Positions 1 through 7,666 of a DNA stretch of 29,553 nt are shown piece after piece. The notes below the pieces were generated by a model. It worked only from the letters and a program-made list of their open reading frames with translations, was not told where the DNA came from and ran no database searches. The stretch is from an uncultured Actinomycetes bacterium (GTDB lineage: Bacteria > Actinomycetota > Actinomycetes > Nanopelagicales > Nanopelagicaceae). Made by a program: the position numbers and the translations under genes. Where the stretch lies: the NCBI GenBank assembly GCA_903822245.1, contig CAIJOE010000045.1:1-29553 (forward strand). The letters run 5' to 3'. Each line of letters begins with the position of its first letter. Position 1 is the stretch's first letter.

Positions 1-2
1 AA

Positions 3-380
3 GGTGAAGGTGGATTCTTCAGAGTTATCCAGCGCGATGACTTCGGAAATGCAATCTATTTTTTAATGGCTGAAGGAGATTTCTCGGCTTGGCATATTTT
101 AAAAGAGCGGGAGACTTGGGTTCATCTAGCCGGAGCGCCAGTGGAGCTTCACTTAAAGTCTGATTCTCACAAGAAAGTGATACTTGATCGCACCCCTCAC
201 GATTTGTCTTTCAGTATCGATCCACAAGTGTGGATGGCGGCAAAACCTTTAGGAGAATGGTCGCTGGTGCTTTGTTTCTTGGCTCCAGCTTTCACATCTA
301 TGGAATTGGCAACCCCAGAACTAGTACGCTCTTGGCGCGAGAGTGACCCAACTATTCCGGAGCTAATTCATGAGCAATAA
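3..380 (+). CDS. DUF985 / cupin_5 family protein, 5' end missing
   Basis: The reading frame is open from the window edge, so the first ATG at 66 is internal. Upstream codons read GEGGFFRVIQRDDFGNAIYF, matching the N-terminal GGxxRE-type strand of DUF985 cupins. Further family landmarks are FSAWH near the first visible Met, the PVELHL strand, VWMAAKPLGEW and the closing LAPAF strand. These proteins are small single-domain beta-barrels related to yeast YML079w. No specific substrate is established, and only a general sugar- or small-ligand-binding fold can be claimed. Its end overlaps the start of the SDR gene by 11 bases, so the two are probably co-transcribed. The missing part should be only a few dozen residues. 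Confidence 0.85.
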   Translation, partial: GEGGFFRVIQRDDFGNAIYFLMAEGDFSAWHILKERETWVHLAGAPVELHLKSDSHKKVILDRTPHDLSFSIDPQVWMAAKPLGEWSLVLCFLAPAFTSMELATPELVRSWRESDPTIPELIHEQ

Positions 381-1062
381 AGGAAAAATTTTAATCACAG
401 GTGCCAGTGGCTATCTTGGTGGCGGGCTCTGCGAACACTTTTTGACCAATGGATATGAAGTAATCGGAGTTAGCAATAGTAATTCCAATAATTTTTCATC
501 AATAAAAGCAGATCTATCTCAGCCTGGCGGCGGTAAGTCATTAATGCAGGAAGTCCTAAAGCAATATGGCAAAATTGACCATGTTATAAATAATGCTGCG
601 ATGCAAGATGTGGCACTTCTTAAGGATGAAAACCCAAATCAAATTTCTGATTTCTTTCAGGTGAATGTTTCGGCAATTGCTGAGATTTATGCTGAAATTG
701 CCACACAGAGCTATGGCGTTAAGTCAGTAATTAATATTTCAAGTATTGAAGCAATTTCACCAAGACCTGGTCACGCAATTTATGGAGCGACAAAGGCAGC
801 ACTCGAAGCGTTAACAAAATCTGCCGCAGTCGAGATTGCCCCAATTAGAAGTAATTTCCTTCGCCTTGGGCTAATTGGTAGACAAGGAATTGAAAGTGCG
901 TGGCCTGAGGGCGTTAGTGCCTGGAAGAAAGCGGCACCACTTAAAAATATGGGAACTGTTAGTGATATTGCCGGAGCGATTGAATACCTAATTGGTGCGA
1001 ATTGGGTCACAGGAAGTGGCATAACCCTCGACGGTGGGATTAGTGTTTCTGCCAATTGGTAG
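370..1062 (+). CDS. SDR-family NAD(P)-dependent oxidoreductase
   Basis: This 230-residue protein is a classical short-chain dehydrogenase/reductase. Visible motifs are the dinucleotide loop TGASGYLG (residues 10-17), NNAA (74-77), the catalytic Ser in INISSIEA (about 124/125) and YGATK with Tyr138 and Lys142. The C-terminal segment WVTGSGITLDGG is also typical. The length is normal for the family. Residues after strand 2 do not clearly show whether NAD or NADP is preferred, and the substrate cannot be told from sequence. The gene overlaps the upstream cupin gene by 11 bases and is followed by a structured non-coding region, so it is the last gene of its unit. Confidence 0.88.
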   Translation: MSNKGKILITGASGYLGGGLCEHFLTNGYEVIGVSNSNSNNFSSIKADLSQPGGGKSLMQEVLKQYGKIDHVINNAAMQDVALLKDENPNQISDFFQVNVSAIAEIYAEIATQSYGVKSVINISSIEAISPRPGHAIYGATKAALEALTKSAAVEIAPIRSNFLRLGLIGRQGIESAWPEGVSAWKKAAPLKNMGTVSDIAGAIEYLIGANWVTGSGITLDGGISVSANW

Positions 1063-1067
1063 TTCGG

Positions 1068-1146
1068 GCAGAGCTTTAATTCCTGCCTAAGAATTTCTTT
1101 ATCAGGCCGTAATACGGCGCTCATTGAATCGACTAAAGGGCTCTGC
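1068..1146 (+). other. Long-range inverted repeat enclosing two small hairpins
   Basis: Just after the SDR stop codon, GCAGAGCTTTA (1068-1078) can pair with TAAAGGGCTCTGC (1134-1146) as an 11-bp helix with a two-base GG bulge. Inside lie CCTG/CAGG (1082-1085 with 1103-1106, extended by AAGA/TCTT) and GCCG-taata-CGGC (1106-1118). Transcribed RNA could therefore fold as a three-way junction. There is no U-run after 1146, so it does not look like an ordinary intrinsic terminator. It could be a 3'-end structure of the SDR transcript or part of a leader transcribed from further upstream. Function unknown. Confidence 0.4.
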
Positions 1147-1152
1147 TAGGTT
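1124..1152 (+). promoter_or_regulatory. Predicted promoter of the nucleoside-uptake operon
   Basis: A -35-like TTGAAT (1124-1129) and a -10-like TAGGTT (1147-1152, matching TANNNT) are separated by exactly 17 bp. Transcription would begin near 1159, leaving an untranslated leader of roughly 98 nt before the binding-protein gene at 1257. The call rests on consensus and spacing only. Confidence 0.5.
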
Positions 1153-1171
1153 CGCCCCACCTGATAGAAAA

Positions 1172-1256
1172 GCCAGATTCTCCCCGCTGGTCTAAATATT
1201 TTTAGCTATCTGCTCACTTCGGAACGTCCGTTGTGAGCTCCCTCGAGAGGAGATCC
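1172..1256 (+). promoter_or_regulatory. Structured 5' leader of the BMP gene with Shine-Dalgarno site
   Basis: Three successive hairpins can form. The first is GCCAG/CTGGT (1172-1176 with 1187-1191) and the second is CTAAA-tatt-TTTAG (1192-1205). The third and strongest pairs GCTCAC (1212-1217) with GTGAGC (1233-1238), and inside it CGGA (1220-1223) with TCCG (1227-1230), across a symmetric TT/TT internal loop. The ribosome-binding site GAGAGGAGA (1245-1253, core AGGAG 1248-1252) follows at once, 4 nt before ATG 1257. CTCC (1238-1241) could pair with GGAG (1249-1252), so the site could be partly masked. No known riboswitch class was recognised. Confidence 0.5.
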
Positions 1257-2306
1257 ATGAAGAAGAGCTTTATCGCAGGAATCGCAGCTGTGTCACTTGC
1301 AGCTCTTGGTTTCGTAGCAGCTCCAGCAAATGCTGCAACAAATGATGATTCAAAGTGTGGAACTGTAGGAGTTATCTGTATCGGTGTTGTTACTGATATC
1401 GGACACGTCACAGACAAGTCTTTCAACCAAGCAGCATGGGAAGGCGCACAAACTGGCGCTAAGGCTGTTGGCGGAATCGCTAACTACATCGAATCAAATG
1501 CAGCAACAGATACTGAGTACGGCAACAACATCGATCTATTCGCCGGAAAGAAGTACAACGTAATTGTTACAGTTGGTTTCCTTGAGGCAAATGCAACAGT
1601 AGCTGCAGCAGCAAAGTATCCAAACATTAAGTTCATCGGAGTTGATCAGTACCTTGATACAACAAAGACAACACCAAACCTTGCTGGCCTAAACTGGCAT
1701 GAAGATCAAGCTGGCTTCATCGTTGGCTACCTTGCTGGTTATTTGACCAAGTCAGGTAAGACTGGTGCAGTTCTTGGTATGAACATTCCACCTGTTTATC
1801 GTTATGCAGCTGGCTTCCAAAATGGTGTTGCATTCGCAGGCAAGGAGCAGGGAAAGAAGTTCCCAGCTTCTAAGTTGATCTACCACCCAGCTGGAGACAA
1901 TGCTTTCGGAGATCCAGCATTTGGTGCTTCAAACTCTGCACAACTTCTCTCACAAGGTTATGACGTAATCTTCGCTGCTGGTGGAGGTACCGGAAACGGT
2001 GGCCTTGCTCGTATTGCTAAGACCAAGGGTAAGTACTGCATCGGTGTAGACGTTGATCAATGGAACACCGTTCCAGAAGCTCAACCATGTCTAGTCACAT
2101 CAGCCGAGAAGCTAATTGCTCCTGGAATCTCAGACCTAATTGGCAAGTACAAGGCTGGAACATTTGCTGGTGGAAATGTCTACGGAAACGTTGGTATTGC
2201 ACCATTCCACACCTTCTCAAGCAAGATTCCAGCATCTGTTCAATCAAAGGTTGCTGCAATCACAAAGAAGATTCTTTCAGGATCTCTTGCAACTGGCGTC
2301 AAGTAA
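1257..2306 (+). CDS. BMP-family ABC transporter substrate-binding protein (nucleoside uptake)
   Basis: The protein is 349 residues from ATG 1257, chosen because it follows a strong AGGAG site and begins with a proper signal peptide. An in-frame GTG at 1233 would add charged residues ahead of the signal. The signal peptide is MKKSF, a hydrophobic stretch, then APANA|ATND, a signal-peptidase-I site after residue 26. The mature part opens with VICIGVVTDIGHVTDKSFNQ, the hallmark first strand of the BMP/PnrA/Med family, which binds purine and other nucleosides. No lipobox cysteine is present, which is unusual for a monoderm binding protein. The two permeases, double ATPase and nucleoside enzymes downstream support nucleosides as ligand. 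A terminator directly follows, so this gene is probably expressed above the rest. Confidence 0.92.
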   Translation: MKKSFIAGIAAVSLAALGFVAAPANAATNDDSKCGTVGVICIGVVTDIGHVTDKSFNQAAWEGAQTGAKAVGGIANYIESNAATDTEYGNNIDLFAGKKYNVIVTVGFLEANATVAAAAKYPNIKFIGVDQYLDTTKTTPNLAGLNWHEDQAGFIVGYLAGYLTKSGKTGAVLGMNIPPVYRYAAGFQNGVAFAGKEQGKKFPASKLIYHPAGDNAFGDPAFGASNSAQLLSQGYDVIFAAGGGTGNGGLARIAKTKGKYCIGVDVDQWNTVPEAQPCLVTSAEKLIAPGISDLIGKYKAGTFAGGNVYGNVGIAPFHTFSSKIPASVQSKVAAITKKILSGSLATGVK

Positions 2307-2323
2307 CAAATAACTAACTGATT

Positions 2324-2363
2324 CGAGTAGTAGAAGAGTTCGCTCTTCTACTACTCGTTTCTT
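2324..2363 (+). terminator. Rho-independent terminator or attenuator after the BMP gene
   Basis: A perfect 15-bp stem (2324-2338 with 2343-2357) is closed by a TTCG tetraloop and followed by TTTCTT. It lies 17 bases after the BMP stop codon and before the permease genes. Partial read-through would explain a higher level of binding protein than of membrane subunits, an arrangement known from many ABC importer operons. Confidence 0.9.
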
Positions 2364-2383
2364 AATTAAATGTCTCAAAATAT

Positions 2384-2401
2384 GTTAGAAAACTTTCTAA
2401 C
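2384..2401 (+). promoter_or_regulatory. Perfect 8-2-8 palindrome, candidate operator
   Basis: GTTAGAAA-AC-TTTCTAAC is a perfect inverted repeat of 8-bp arms with a 2-bp centre. It lies between the BMP terminator and the first permease start at 2427. Size and symmetry suit a dimeric repressor of LacI or GntR type. As RNA, the 2-nt loop would not allow a stable full hairpin, so a DNA operator is the better reading. No regulator gene lies next to it. Confidence 0.5.
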
Positions 2402-2426
2402 CACTCACCGGCGAATCGGACTCTAG

Positions 2427-3476
2427 ATGAAGTTTAAAATCACTCGTGATGCCCTTGTCCCAATTGCATCAGTGTTGGTGGCCCTTGCCATCGGAGCCAT
2501 TCTCATCGCCGCGCAAGGCCATAGCCCAATGCAGGCTTATCACGTTCTGATTGTTAAAGGTTTTCAATCTACTTCTGGTTTGCAGGCAACACTTAGTAAA
2601 GCTGGAATTCTCATCATCTCAGGTTTAGCAATCACTTTTGGCTTGCGGGCAGGCCTATTTAATATCGGCGCCCAAGGTCAAGTTTTGAGCGGAGCACTTG
2701 CCTTTACATACATTGGTTATCGCTTGCATGGCATCCCAATGTGGATCCACATCCCCATTGCTCTAATTTTTGGAGCAGCGTGTGGAGCCCTTGTTGGTGG
2801 ATTTGCCGGATTTCTAAAAGCTACCCGTGGAGTTCATGAAGTTATCTCAACGATCATGCTAAATAGCATCATGGCTGCAATCGTTGATTATTTAACTCAA
2901 AATCAGTTTCGTCTTCAAGGCCAGCCAAATACCAGAACACCTGACATACTCCATTCTGCGCGCCTGCCACACATATTTGGCTATCCCACAGGTTTTATAA
3001 TTGCAGTGCTATTAGCAATAGTTATTAACTGGGTTTTCAAGCGAACAACTATTGGATTTGAATTAGATACAGTTGGTAGGAATAGAAGTGCATCTTGGTA
3101 TGCCGGTATTTCGGTAAAGAAATCAATAGTTTTGGGAATGTTAGTAAGTGGCGCAATTGCAGGATTTACTGGAGGAATGTTTAGCTCAGAAACTACTGGC
3201 TATTTTGTCCCCGCATTTTATTCTGGAATCGGATTTGATGGAATTACGATTGCCTTACTTGGTAGAGCAAATCCAATCGCCCTAATTCCTGGTGCGATCT
3301 TTATTGGAGGAATGAGATCAGCGCAATCTGCCATTCAGTTTGAAGCTGGAGTTTCACCTGACATTATCAACCTACTTTTGGCCCTTGTACTTTTCTTTGC
3401 AACAGCGCCATTCCTCGCTAAGTTAATAAAGTCGAATGCAAAGACTTTAACCACAACATCGGGATGGGGCTCATAA
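2427..3476 (+). CDS. ABC transporter permease, nucleoside type (subunit 1)
   Basis: This 349-residue polytopic membrane protein belongs to the BPD_transp_2 family (YufP/NupP type). It has many hydrophobic helices, starting with residues 11-29. The motif GLRAGLFNIGAQGQ (72-85) is characteristic of the first permease of BMP-dependent nucleoside importers. It should form a heterodimeric channel with the next gene product, energised by the double ATPase that follows. The start ATG at 2427 has only a weak GGA a few bases upstream. The gene is separated from the BMP gene by a terminator and a palindrome, so its expression may be set separately. The stop codon shares one base with the next start. 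Confidence 0.92.
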   Translation: MKFKITRDALVPIASVLVALAIGAILIAAQGHSPMQAYHVLIVKGFQSTSGLQATLSKAGILIISGLAITFGLRAGLFNIGAQGQVLSGALAFTYIGYRLHGIPMWIHIPIALIFGAACGALVGGFAGFLKATRGVHEVISTIMLNSIMAAIVDYLTQNQFRLQGQPNTRTPDILHSARLPHIFGYPTGFIIAVLLAIVINWVFKRTTIGFELDTVGRNRSASWYAGISVKKSIVLGMLVSGAIAGFTGGMFSSETTGYFVPAFYSGIGFDGITIALLGRANPIALIPGAIFIGGMRSAQSAIQFEAGVSPDIINLLLALVLFFATAPFLAKLIKSNAKTLTTTSGWGS

Positions 3477-4474
3477 TGTTGAAACGTTTTAACATCAAGC
3501 CTTGGCAATTGATCTTAGGTGTAGTGCTTCTAGGTGTCTGGATTTATTGCTATATAGCAAATACCGATATCACAAATTCTGTAGTTGCCTCAGGAATGCG
3601 TTTTGGTATGCCACTCGCACTTGCTGCGATGGTTGGAATCATGTGCGAACGTTCTGGAGTAATCAATATTGGCATTGAAGGAACCATGCTACTTTCTGGT
3701 TTTACTGGTTTCTATATTGCATCTTGGAGCAAAAACATAGTTGCTGGTTTGATGATTGCAATTCTTACGGGAATTCTTACCTCTTTTGTCCATGCCATGA
3801 TGACGATTCAATGGAAGATGGACCAGATTATCGCTGGAACAATTATTAATATTTTGGCCTCTGGATTGACTTCCTTTCTCTATAAGCAGGGTTCAACTAT
3901 TCCAAATTCTTGGCCGATTTTTGATATTCCGATCTTGGGACAAATTCCATTTATTGGCCACGCCTTCTTTACTCAGCAAGGACCAATTCAGTATCTAGGT
4001 CTTATATTGATTCCGGCAATTTGGGTAATGATGTATAAAACTCGTTGGGGCTTACGCACTCGAGCAGTAGGAGAAAATCCAGGATCAGCAGATACCGCCG
4101 GAGTCTCTGTTATCAAAGTGCGGATGATTAACGTGATGTTTGGTGGCGCAATTGGTGGGTTTGTCGGCGGATTTATATGCCTTGAATTAGTTGGGTCATT
4201 TAGCAAAGAGTTTACAGCCGGTAGTGGTTTTACTGCTCTTGCACTAATGATTTTCGGTCGCTGGAATCCAATGGGAGCATTTGCAGCAGCAATTCTTTTT
4301 GGTTTAGCTCAAGCGCTCTCAACACAGCTTCAAATTTTTGGAGTAACAAATATCCCTAATCAATTTATAACGATGTTGCCCTATGTATTTACGATCGTAG
4401 TTTTAGCAGTTTCTGCTGGAAAAGTAAGACCACCAGCGGCAGCTGGTAAAAGTTATGAGAAGGAACAGGCATAG
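3476..4474 (+). CDS. ABC transporter permease, nucleoside type (subunit 2)
   Basis: This is the partner permease of the BMP-type importer, 332 residues from ATG 3476. That start is chosen because it forms a TAATG overlap with the stop of the first permease. An in-frame ATG at 3464 would add four residues and is less likely. The motif SGVINIGIEGTMLLSGF (about 60-76) is the signature of the second permease (YufQ/NupQ type). The protein is hydrophobic throughout, and the charged tail GKSYEKEQA is probably cytoplasmic. The ATPase gene starts two bases after its stop codon, so the two are translationally linked. Confidence 0.92.
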   Translation: MLKRFNIKPWQLILGVVLLGVWIYCYIANTDITNSVVASGMRFGMPLALAAMVGIMCERSGVINIGIEGTMLLSGFTGFYIASWSKNIVAGLMIAILTGILTSFVHAMMTIQWKMDQIIAGTIINILASGLTSFLYKQGSTIPNSWPIFDIPILGQIPFIGHAFFTQQGPIQYLGLILIPAIWVMMYKTRWGLRTRAVGENPGSADTAGVSVIKVRMINVMFGGAIGGFVGGFICLELVGSFSKEFTAGSGFTALALMIFGRWNPMGAFAAAILFGLAQALSTQLQIFGVTNIPNQFITMLPYVFTIVVLAVSAGKVRPPAAAGKSYEKEQA

Positions 4475-4476
4475 TC

Positions 4477-5985
4477 ATGGAAGCCCTTCTTCGTATTGAG
4501 CACTTAAGTAAGTCATTTCCAGGAGTAAAAGCAAACGATGATATTTCTATCGAAGTTCATAAAGGTGAGATTGTTGCGCTTTTAGGTGAAAATGGCGCCG
4601 GAAAATCAACCTTGGTTAAATCTGTATTCGGTTTGGTAAAGCCAGACTCTGGAACAATCACGATTAAGGGTGAGGAAATAGAGCCAGGAGATACGGCTGC
4701 AGCAATTCGTCACGGCGTAGGAATGGTTCACCAGCATTTCCAATTAGTACCAGTTATGAGCGTTGTTGAAAATATTATCCTCGGCGATGAACCGCACAAA
4801 GGTGTCTTTGTTACGAAGAAAGCAGCGAGAGAGGAAGTAATTGCTCTTTCAGCACGATATGGCCTGGAAGTTGACCCAGATGCTTTTGTCGAGGATTTGC
4901 CTGTTGGAATTCAACAGCGTATCGAAATTCTAAAAGCACTTCGCAAAGATATTGATCTATTAATTCTTGATGAGCCAAGCGCGGTTTTAACACCTCATGA
5001 AATCGATGAATTACTTGAAGTTATTCGCAAACTTGCTGCAAGTGGCGTTGGAATACTATTTATTACTCATAAACTCCATGAAGTTATGGCTGTAGCTGAT
5101 CGAGTAGTTGTATTGCGAAATGGAAAGTTGGTAGGAACCACAACTCCAAAGGAAACTAATGAAGAGGGTTTGGCTCAAATGATGGTTGGTCGCAATGTAG
5201 TTTTGAGCGTTGAAAAGGGTCCAGCTAGAGCAAAAGAAGTTGCCCTTGAAATTAAAGATCTCTCAGTAAAAGATGATCGTCATTTAGATGCAGTAACGCA
5301 TTTTTCACTTGAAGTTCGCGCTGGTGAAATTTTAGGAATTGCTGGAGTAGAAGGAAATGGACAACGTGAGCTAGTTGAAGCAATTTGTGGCATGCGCCAC
5401 CGTCAAACTGGAACCGTAAAAGTTTCAGGCAAGGAATCTCCCGATATGGATCCACGAGGAGTCCATTTAATGGGTGTTTCACATATCCCGGAGGATCGAG
5501 AAAAAGATGGGCTGGTCTCTTCGTATTCAATTGCTGATAACTTAACTCTTAATCAATTCAATCTAAAGCCTTTCTCAGTTAAGGGGATTAGAGATTTCAA
5601 TGCTCGCGATGAATACGCCGATCGATTAGTCAAGGAATTCGATATCAGAACTCCAAGTTTTCAGAACTCTGCGAGTTCCTTATCTGGTGGAAACAAGCAA
5701 AAAGTCGTAGTGGCTAGAGAGTTGACTCAGAATTCACATGTAATCGTGGCATCACAACCAACACGTGGTGTTGATGTTGGGTCGATTGAATTTATTCATA
5801 AGCAATTGATTAGTGCGCGCGATGGTGGAGCGGCAGTTTTGCTTGTGTCAGCTGAACTTGATGAAATTCTCTCACTCTCGGATCGAATAGCAGTAATGTT
5901 CGGCGGCAAGATTGTGGCAATTATTGATGGTCAGGACGCCGATCGCCAATATGTTGGAAGACTAATGGCAGGTCTCTCCGGATGA
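4477..5985 (+). CDS. Nucleoside ABC transporter ATP-binding protein (two fused ATPase domains)
   Basis: This 502-residue protein carries two ABC ATPase domains, as in the YufO/NupO and RbsA families. Domain 1 has Walker A GENGAGKST (37-45), Q-loop Gln86, a degenerate signature LPVGIQQR (141-148), Walker B ILDEPS (Asp165-Glu166) and switch His198. Domain 2 has the altered P-loop GVEGNGQ (about 290-296), a good signature LSGGNKQK (402-409) and VASQPTRGVDVG in place of a standard Walker B, a known trait of this subfamily. Only the site made of Walker A/B of domain 1 and the signature of domain 2 looks fully competent. It powers the two permeases just upstream. Its stop overlaps the cdd start as ATGA. 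Confidence 0.95.
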   Translation: MEALLRIEHLSKSFPGVKANDDISIEVHKGEIVALLGENGAGKSTLVKSVFGLVKPDSGTITIKGEEIEPGDTAAAIRHGVGMVHQHFQLVPVMSVVENIILGDEPHKGVFVTKKAAREEVIALSARYGLEVDPDAFVEDLPVGIQQRIEILKALRKDIDLLILDEPSAVLTPHEIDELLEVIRKLAASGVGILFITHKLHEVMAVADRVVVLRNGKLVGTTTPKETNEEGLAQMMVGRNVVLSVEKGPARAKEVALEIKDLSVKDDRHLDAVTHFSLEVRAGEILGIAGVEGNGQRELVEAICGMRHRQTGTVKVSGKESPDMDPRGVHLMGVSHIPEDREKDGLVSSYSIADNLTLNQFNLKPFSVKGIRDFNARDEYADRLVKEFDIRTPSFQNSASSLSGGNKQKVVVARELTQNSHVIVASQPTRGVDVGSIEFIHKQLISARDGGAAVLLVSAELDEILSLSDRIAVMFGGKIVAIIDGQDADRQYVGRLMAGLSG

Positions 5986-6371
5986 CCGAAATTAATTGGG
6001 AAGCACTTCATTCTGAAGCCAAAAAAATAATGAAGAATGCTTATGCTCCCTATTCAAAGTTCCCAGTTGGTGTTGCCGCACTAGTAGATGACGGTCGAAT
6101 GATCAGCGGTTGTAATGTTGAAAATGCTAGCTTGGGTGTAACACTTTGCGCTGAATGTGGTTTGGTATCGACACTTCATGCAACAGGTGGTGGGCGTTTA
6201 ATCGCAGCAGTGTGTGTTGATGGATCCGGTAATTATCTTTCACCTTGTGGTCGATGCCGACAACTGCTCTTTGAACATGGCGGAGAAGAAATGTTGTTCA
6301 TGACGCCAGATGGGCCAGTAAAGCTTTCTGAGCTCTTGCCTTGGGCATTTGGACCAGGACATCTTAAGTAA
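5982..6371 (+). CDS. cdd: Cytidine deaminase
   Basis: This is a 129-residue cytidine deaminase of the small homotetrameric type, converting (deoxy)cytidine to (deoxy)uridine. The ribose-binding NVENAS (45-50) and the zinc site LCAE (Cys56, Glu58) with PCGRC (Cys89, Cys92) are all present. The start ATG overlaps the ATPase stop (ATGA), and the stop overlaps the deoA start (TAATG), so imported cytidine is deaminated by a co-translated enzyme. CAEC in place of CAER is also found in actinobacterial relatives and is not a defect. Length is normal. Confidence 0.96.
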   Translation: MTEINWEALHSEAKKIMKNAYAPYSKFPVGVAALVDDGRMISGCNVENASLGVTLCAECGLVSTLHATGGGRLIAAVCVDGSGNYLSPCGRCRQLLFEHGGEEMLFMTPDGPVKLSELLPWAFGPGHLK

Positions 6372-7666
6372 TGGCTGAATTATTTGCCGCAGTAGAAATT
6401 ATTTCCGCAAAGAGAGATAAGCAAGAGCTAACAGATCCACAAATTGATTGGGTAATAGACGCCTATACGCGGGGCACGGTTGCCGATGAGCAGATGTCAG
6501 CTCTTTTAATGGCTATCTTGTTAAATGGGATGAACTCACGTGAAATATCTAGGTGGACTAACGCCATGATAAACAGTGGCGAGAAGATGGAATGGTCAGC
6601 CCTTGATCGAAAGACGGTGGATAAACATTCCACTGGCGGAGTTGGCGACAAAATCACATTGCCACTAGCCCCTTTAGTCGCAGCGTGTGGTGGCGCAGTT
6701 CCACAATTATCTGGACGCGGACTTGGTCACACAGGTGGAACTTTAGATAAGTTGGAATCAATTCCTGGTTGGCGTGCTGCGCTTTCAAATGATGAAATGC
6801 TTCAAGTTTTAAAGGACACTGGCGCAGTAATTTGTGCCGCAGGAGCAGGACTAGCACCTGCCGATAAGAAACTTTATGCCTTACGTGATGTAACAGCAAC
6901 AGTGCAAGCAATTCCACTCATAGCTTCAAGCATCATGAGTAAAAAGATCGCCGAGGGAACTAGTGCATTGGTACTTGATGTAAAAACTGGTGTGGGAGCT
7001 TTTATGGCTGATCCAGAGAAAGCCAAAGAACTAGCGCGAGTTATGGTTGATTTAGGAACTCGCGCAGGTGTCAAAACGCGAGCACTTGTAACTGCAATGG
7101 ATGTACCACTTGGCTTAACTGCCGGGAATGCTCTTGAAGTGCGTGAATCAGTAGAAGTACTTGCAGGTGGTGGACCAAGTGATGTTGTTGAATTGACCCT
7201 AATTTTGGCTCGAGAAATGCTAGATGCAGCTGGCATCAAACCACTTATGGATCCGGCAGACGCATTGAAAAATGGCGCTGCAATGGATCATTGGCGACGG
7301 ATGATTAAAGCTCAAGGTGGTGATCCAGACGGCGCACTTCCGGTTGCAAAAGAAAAAATTGAAGTTAAGGCGGAGAAGGGTGGCACTCTTTCTTCGATGG
7401 ATGCAATGAAGGTAGGAATTAGTGCCTGGCGCTTAGGTGCTGGAAGATCTCGTCAAGGTGAGAAGCTTTCACTTGGAGCTGGAATTGAGATTCATGCAAA
7501 GCCAGGGGAGAAAGTTGTTGCTGGGCAACCAGTCTTTACCCTCCACGCGGATGAATCTGCAAGATTTGAAAGAGCGCTAGAAGCTCTAAATGGAGCAATT
7601 GAAATAAGTGAGAATGGATTTGTGGCAGATCGATTGCCATTGATAATTGAAAAGATTGAAGGATAG
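6371..7666 (+). CDS. deoA: Thymidine / pyrimidine-nucleoside phosphorylase
   Basis: This 431-residue protein phosphorolyses thymidine, and perhaps uridine, to free base and (deoxy)ribose-1-phosphate. The phosphate-binding signature KHSTGGVGDK lies at 85-94 and SGRGLGHTGGTLDKLES at 114-130, as in DeoA and Pdp. The C-terminal alpha/beta domain, with GAGIEIHAKPGEKV and VFTLHAD, is complete. Sequence alone cannot separate strict thymidine phosphorylase from the broader pyrimidine enzyme. In this genome region no separate uridine phosphorylase is seen, so broad use of pyrimidine nucleosides is possible. It starts within the cdd stop (TAATG) and abuts add. Confidence 0.95.
   Translation: MAELFAAVEIISAKRDKQELTDPQIDWVIDAYTRGTVADEQMSALLMAILLNGMNSREISRWTNAMINSGEKMEWSALDRKTVDKHSTGGVGDKITLPLAPLVAACGGAVPQLSGRGLGHTGGTLDKLESIPGWRAALSNDEMLQVLKDTGAVICAAGAGLAPADKKLYALRDVTATVQAIPLIASSIMSKKIAEGTSALVLDVKTGVGAFMADPEKAKELARVMVDLGTRAGVKTRALVTAMDVPLGLTAGNALEVRESVEVLAGGGPSDVVELTLILAREMLDAAGIKPLMDPADALKNGAAMDHWRRMIKAQGGDPDGALPVAKEKIEVKAEKGGTLSSMDAMKVGISAWRLGAGRSRQGEKLSLGAGIEIHAKPGEKVVAGQPVFTLHADESARFERALEALNGAIEISENGFVADRLPLIIEKIEG

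Noticed and set aside
780..1124. Minus-strand open frame antisense to the SDR gene
   Set aside because: It mirrors a well-supported SDR coding sequence and its translation resembles no family.
1068..1146. Purine riboswitch
   Set aside because: A three-way-junction-like fold and pieces such as CCGTAA and CGACTA look vaguely similar, but junction sequences, loop-loop elements and spacing do not match the purine class.
1233..1256. In-frame GTG as an earlier start of the BMP gene
   Set aside because: It lies inside the 3' arm of the leader hairpin, adds charged residues before the signal peptide and lacks a ribosome-binding site. ATG 1257 has a strong one.
6654..7239. Two minus-strand open frames antisense to deoA
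   Set aside because: Low-complexity translations with no start signal. They are shadows of the conserved phosphorylase gene.
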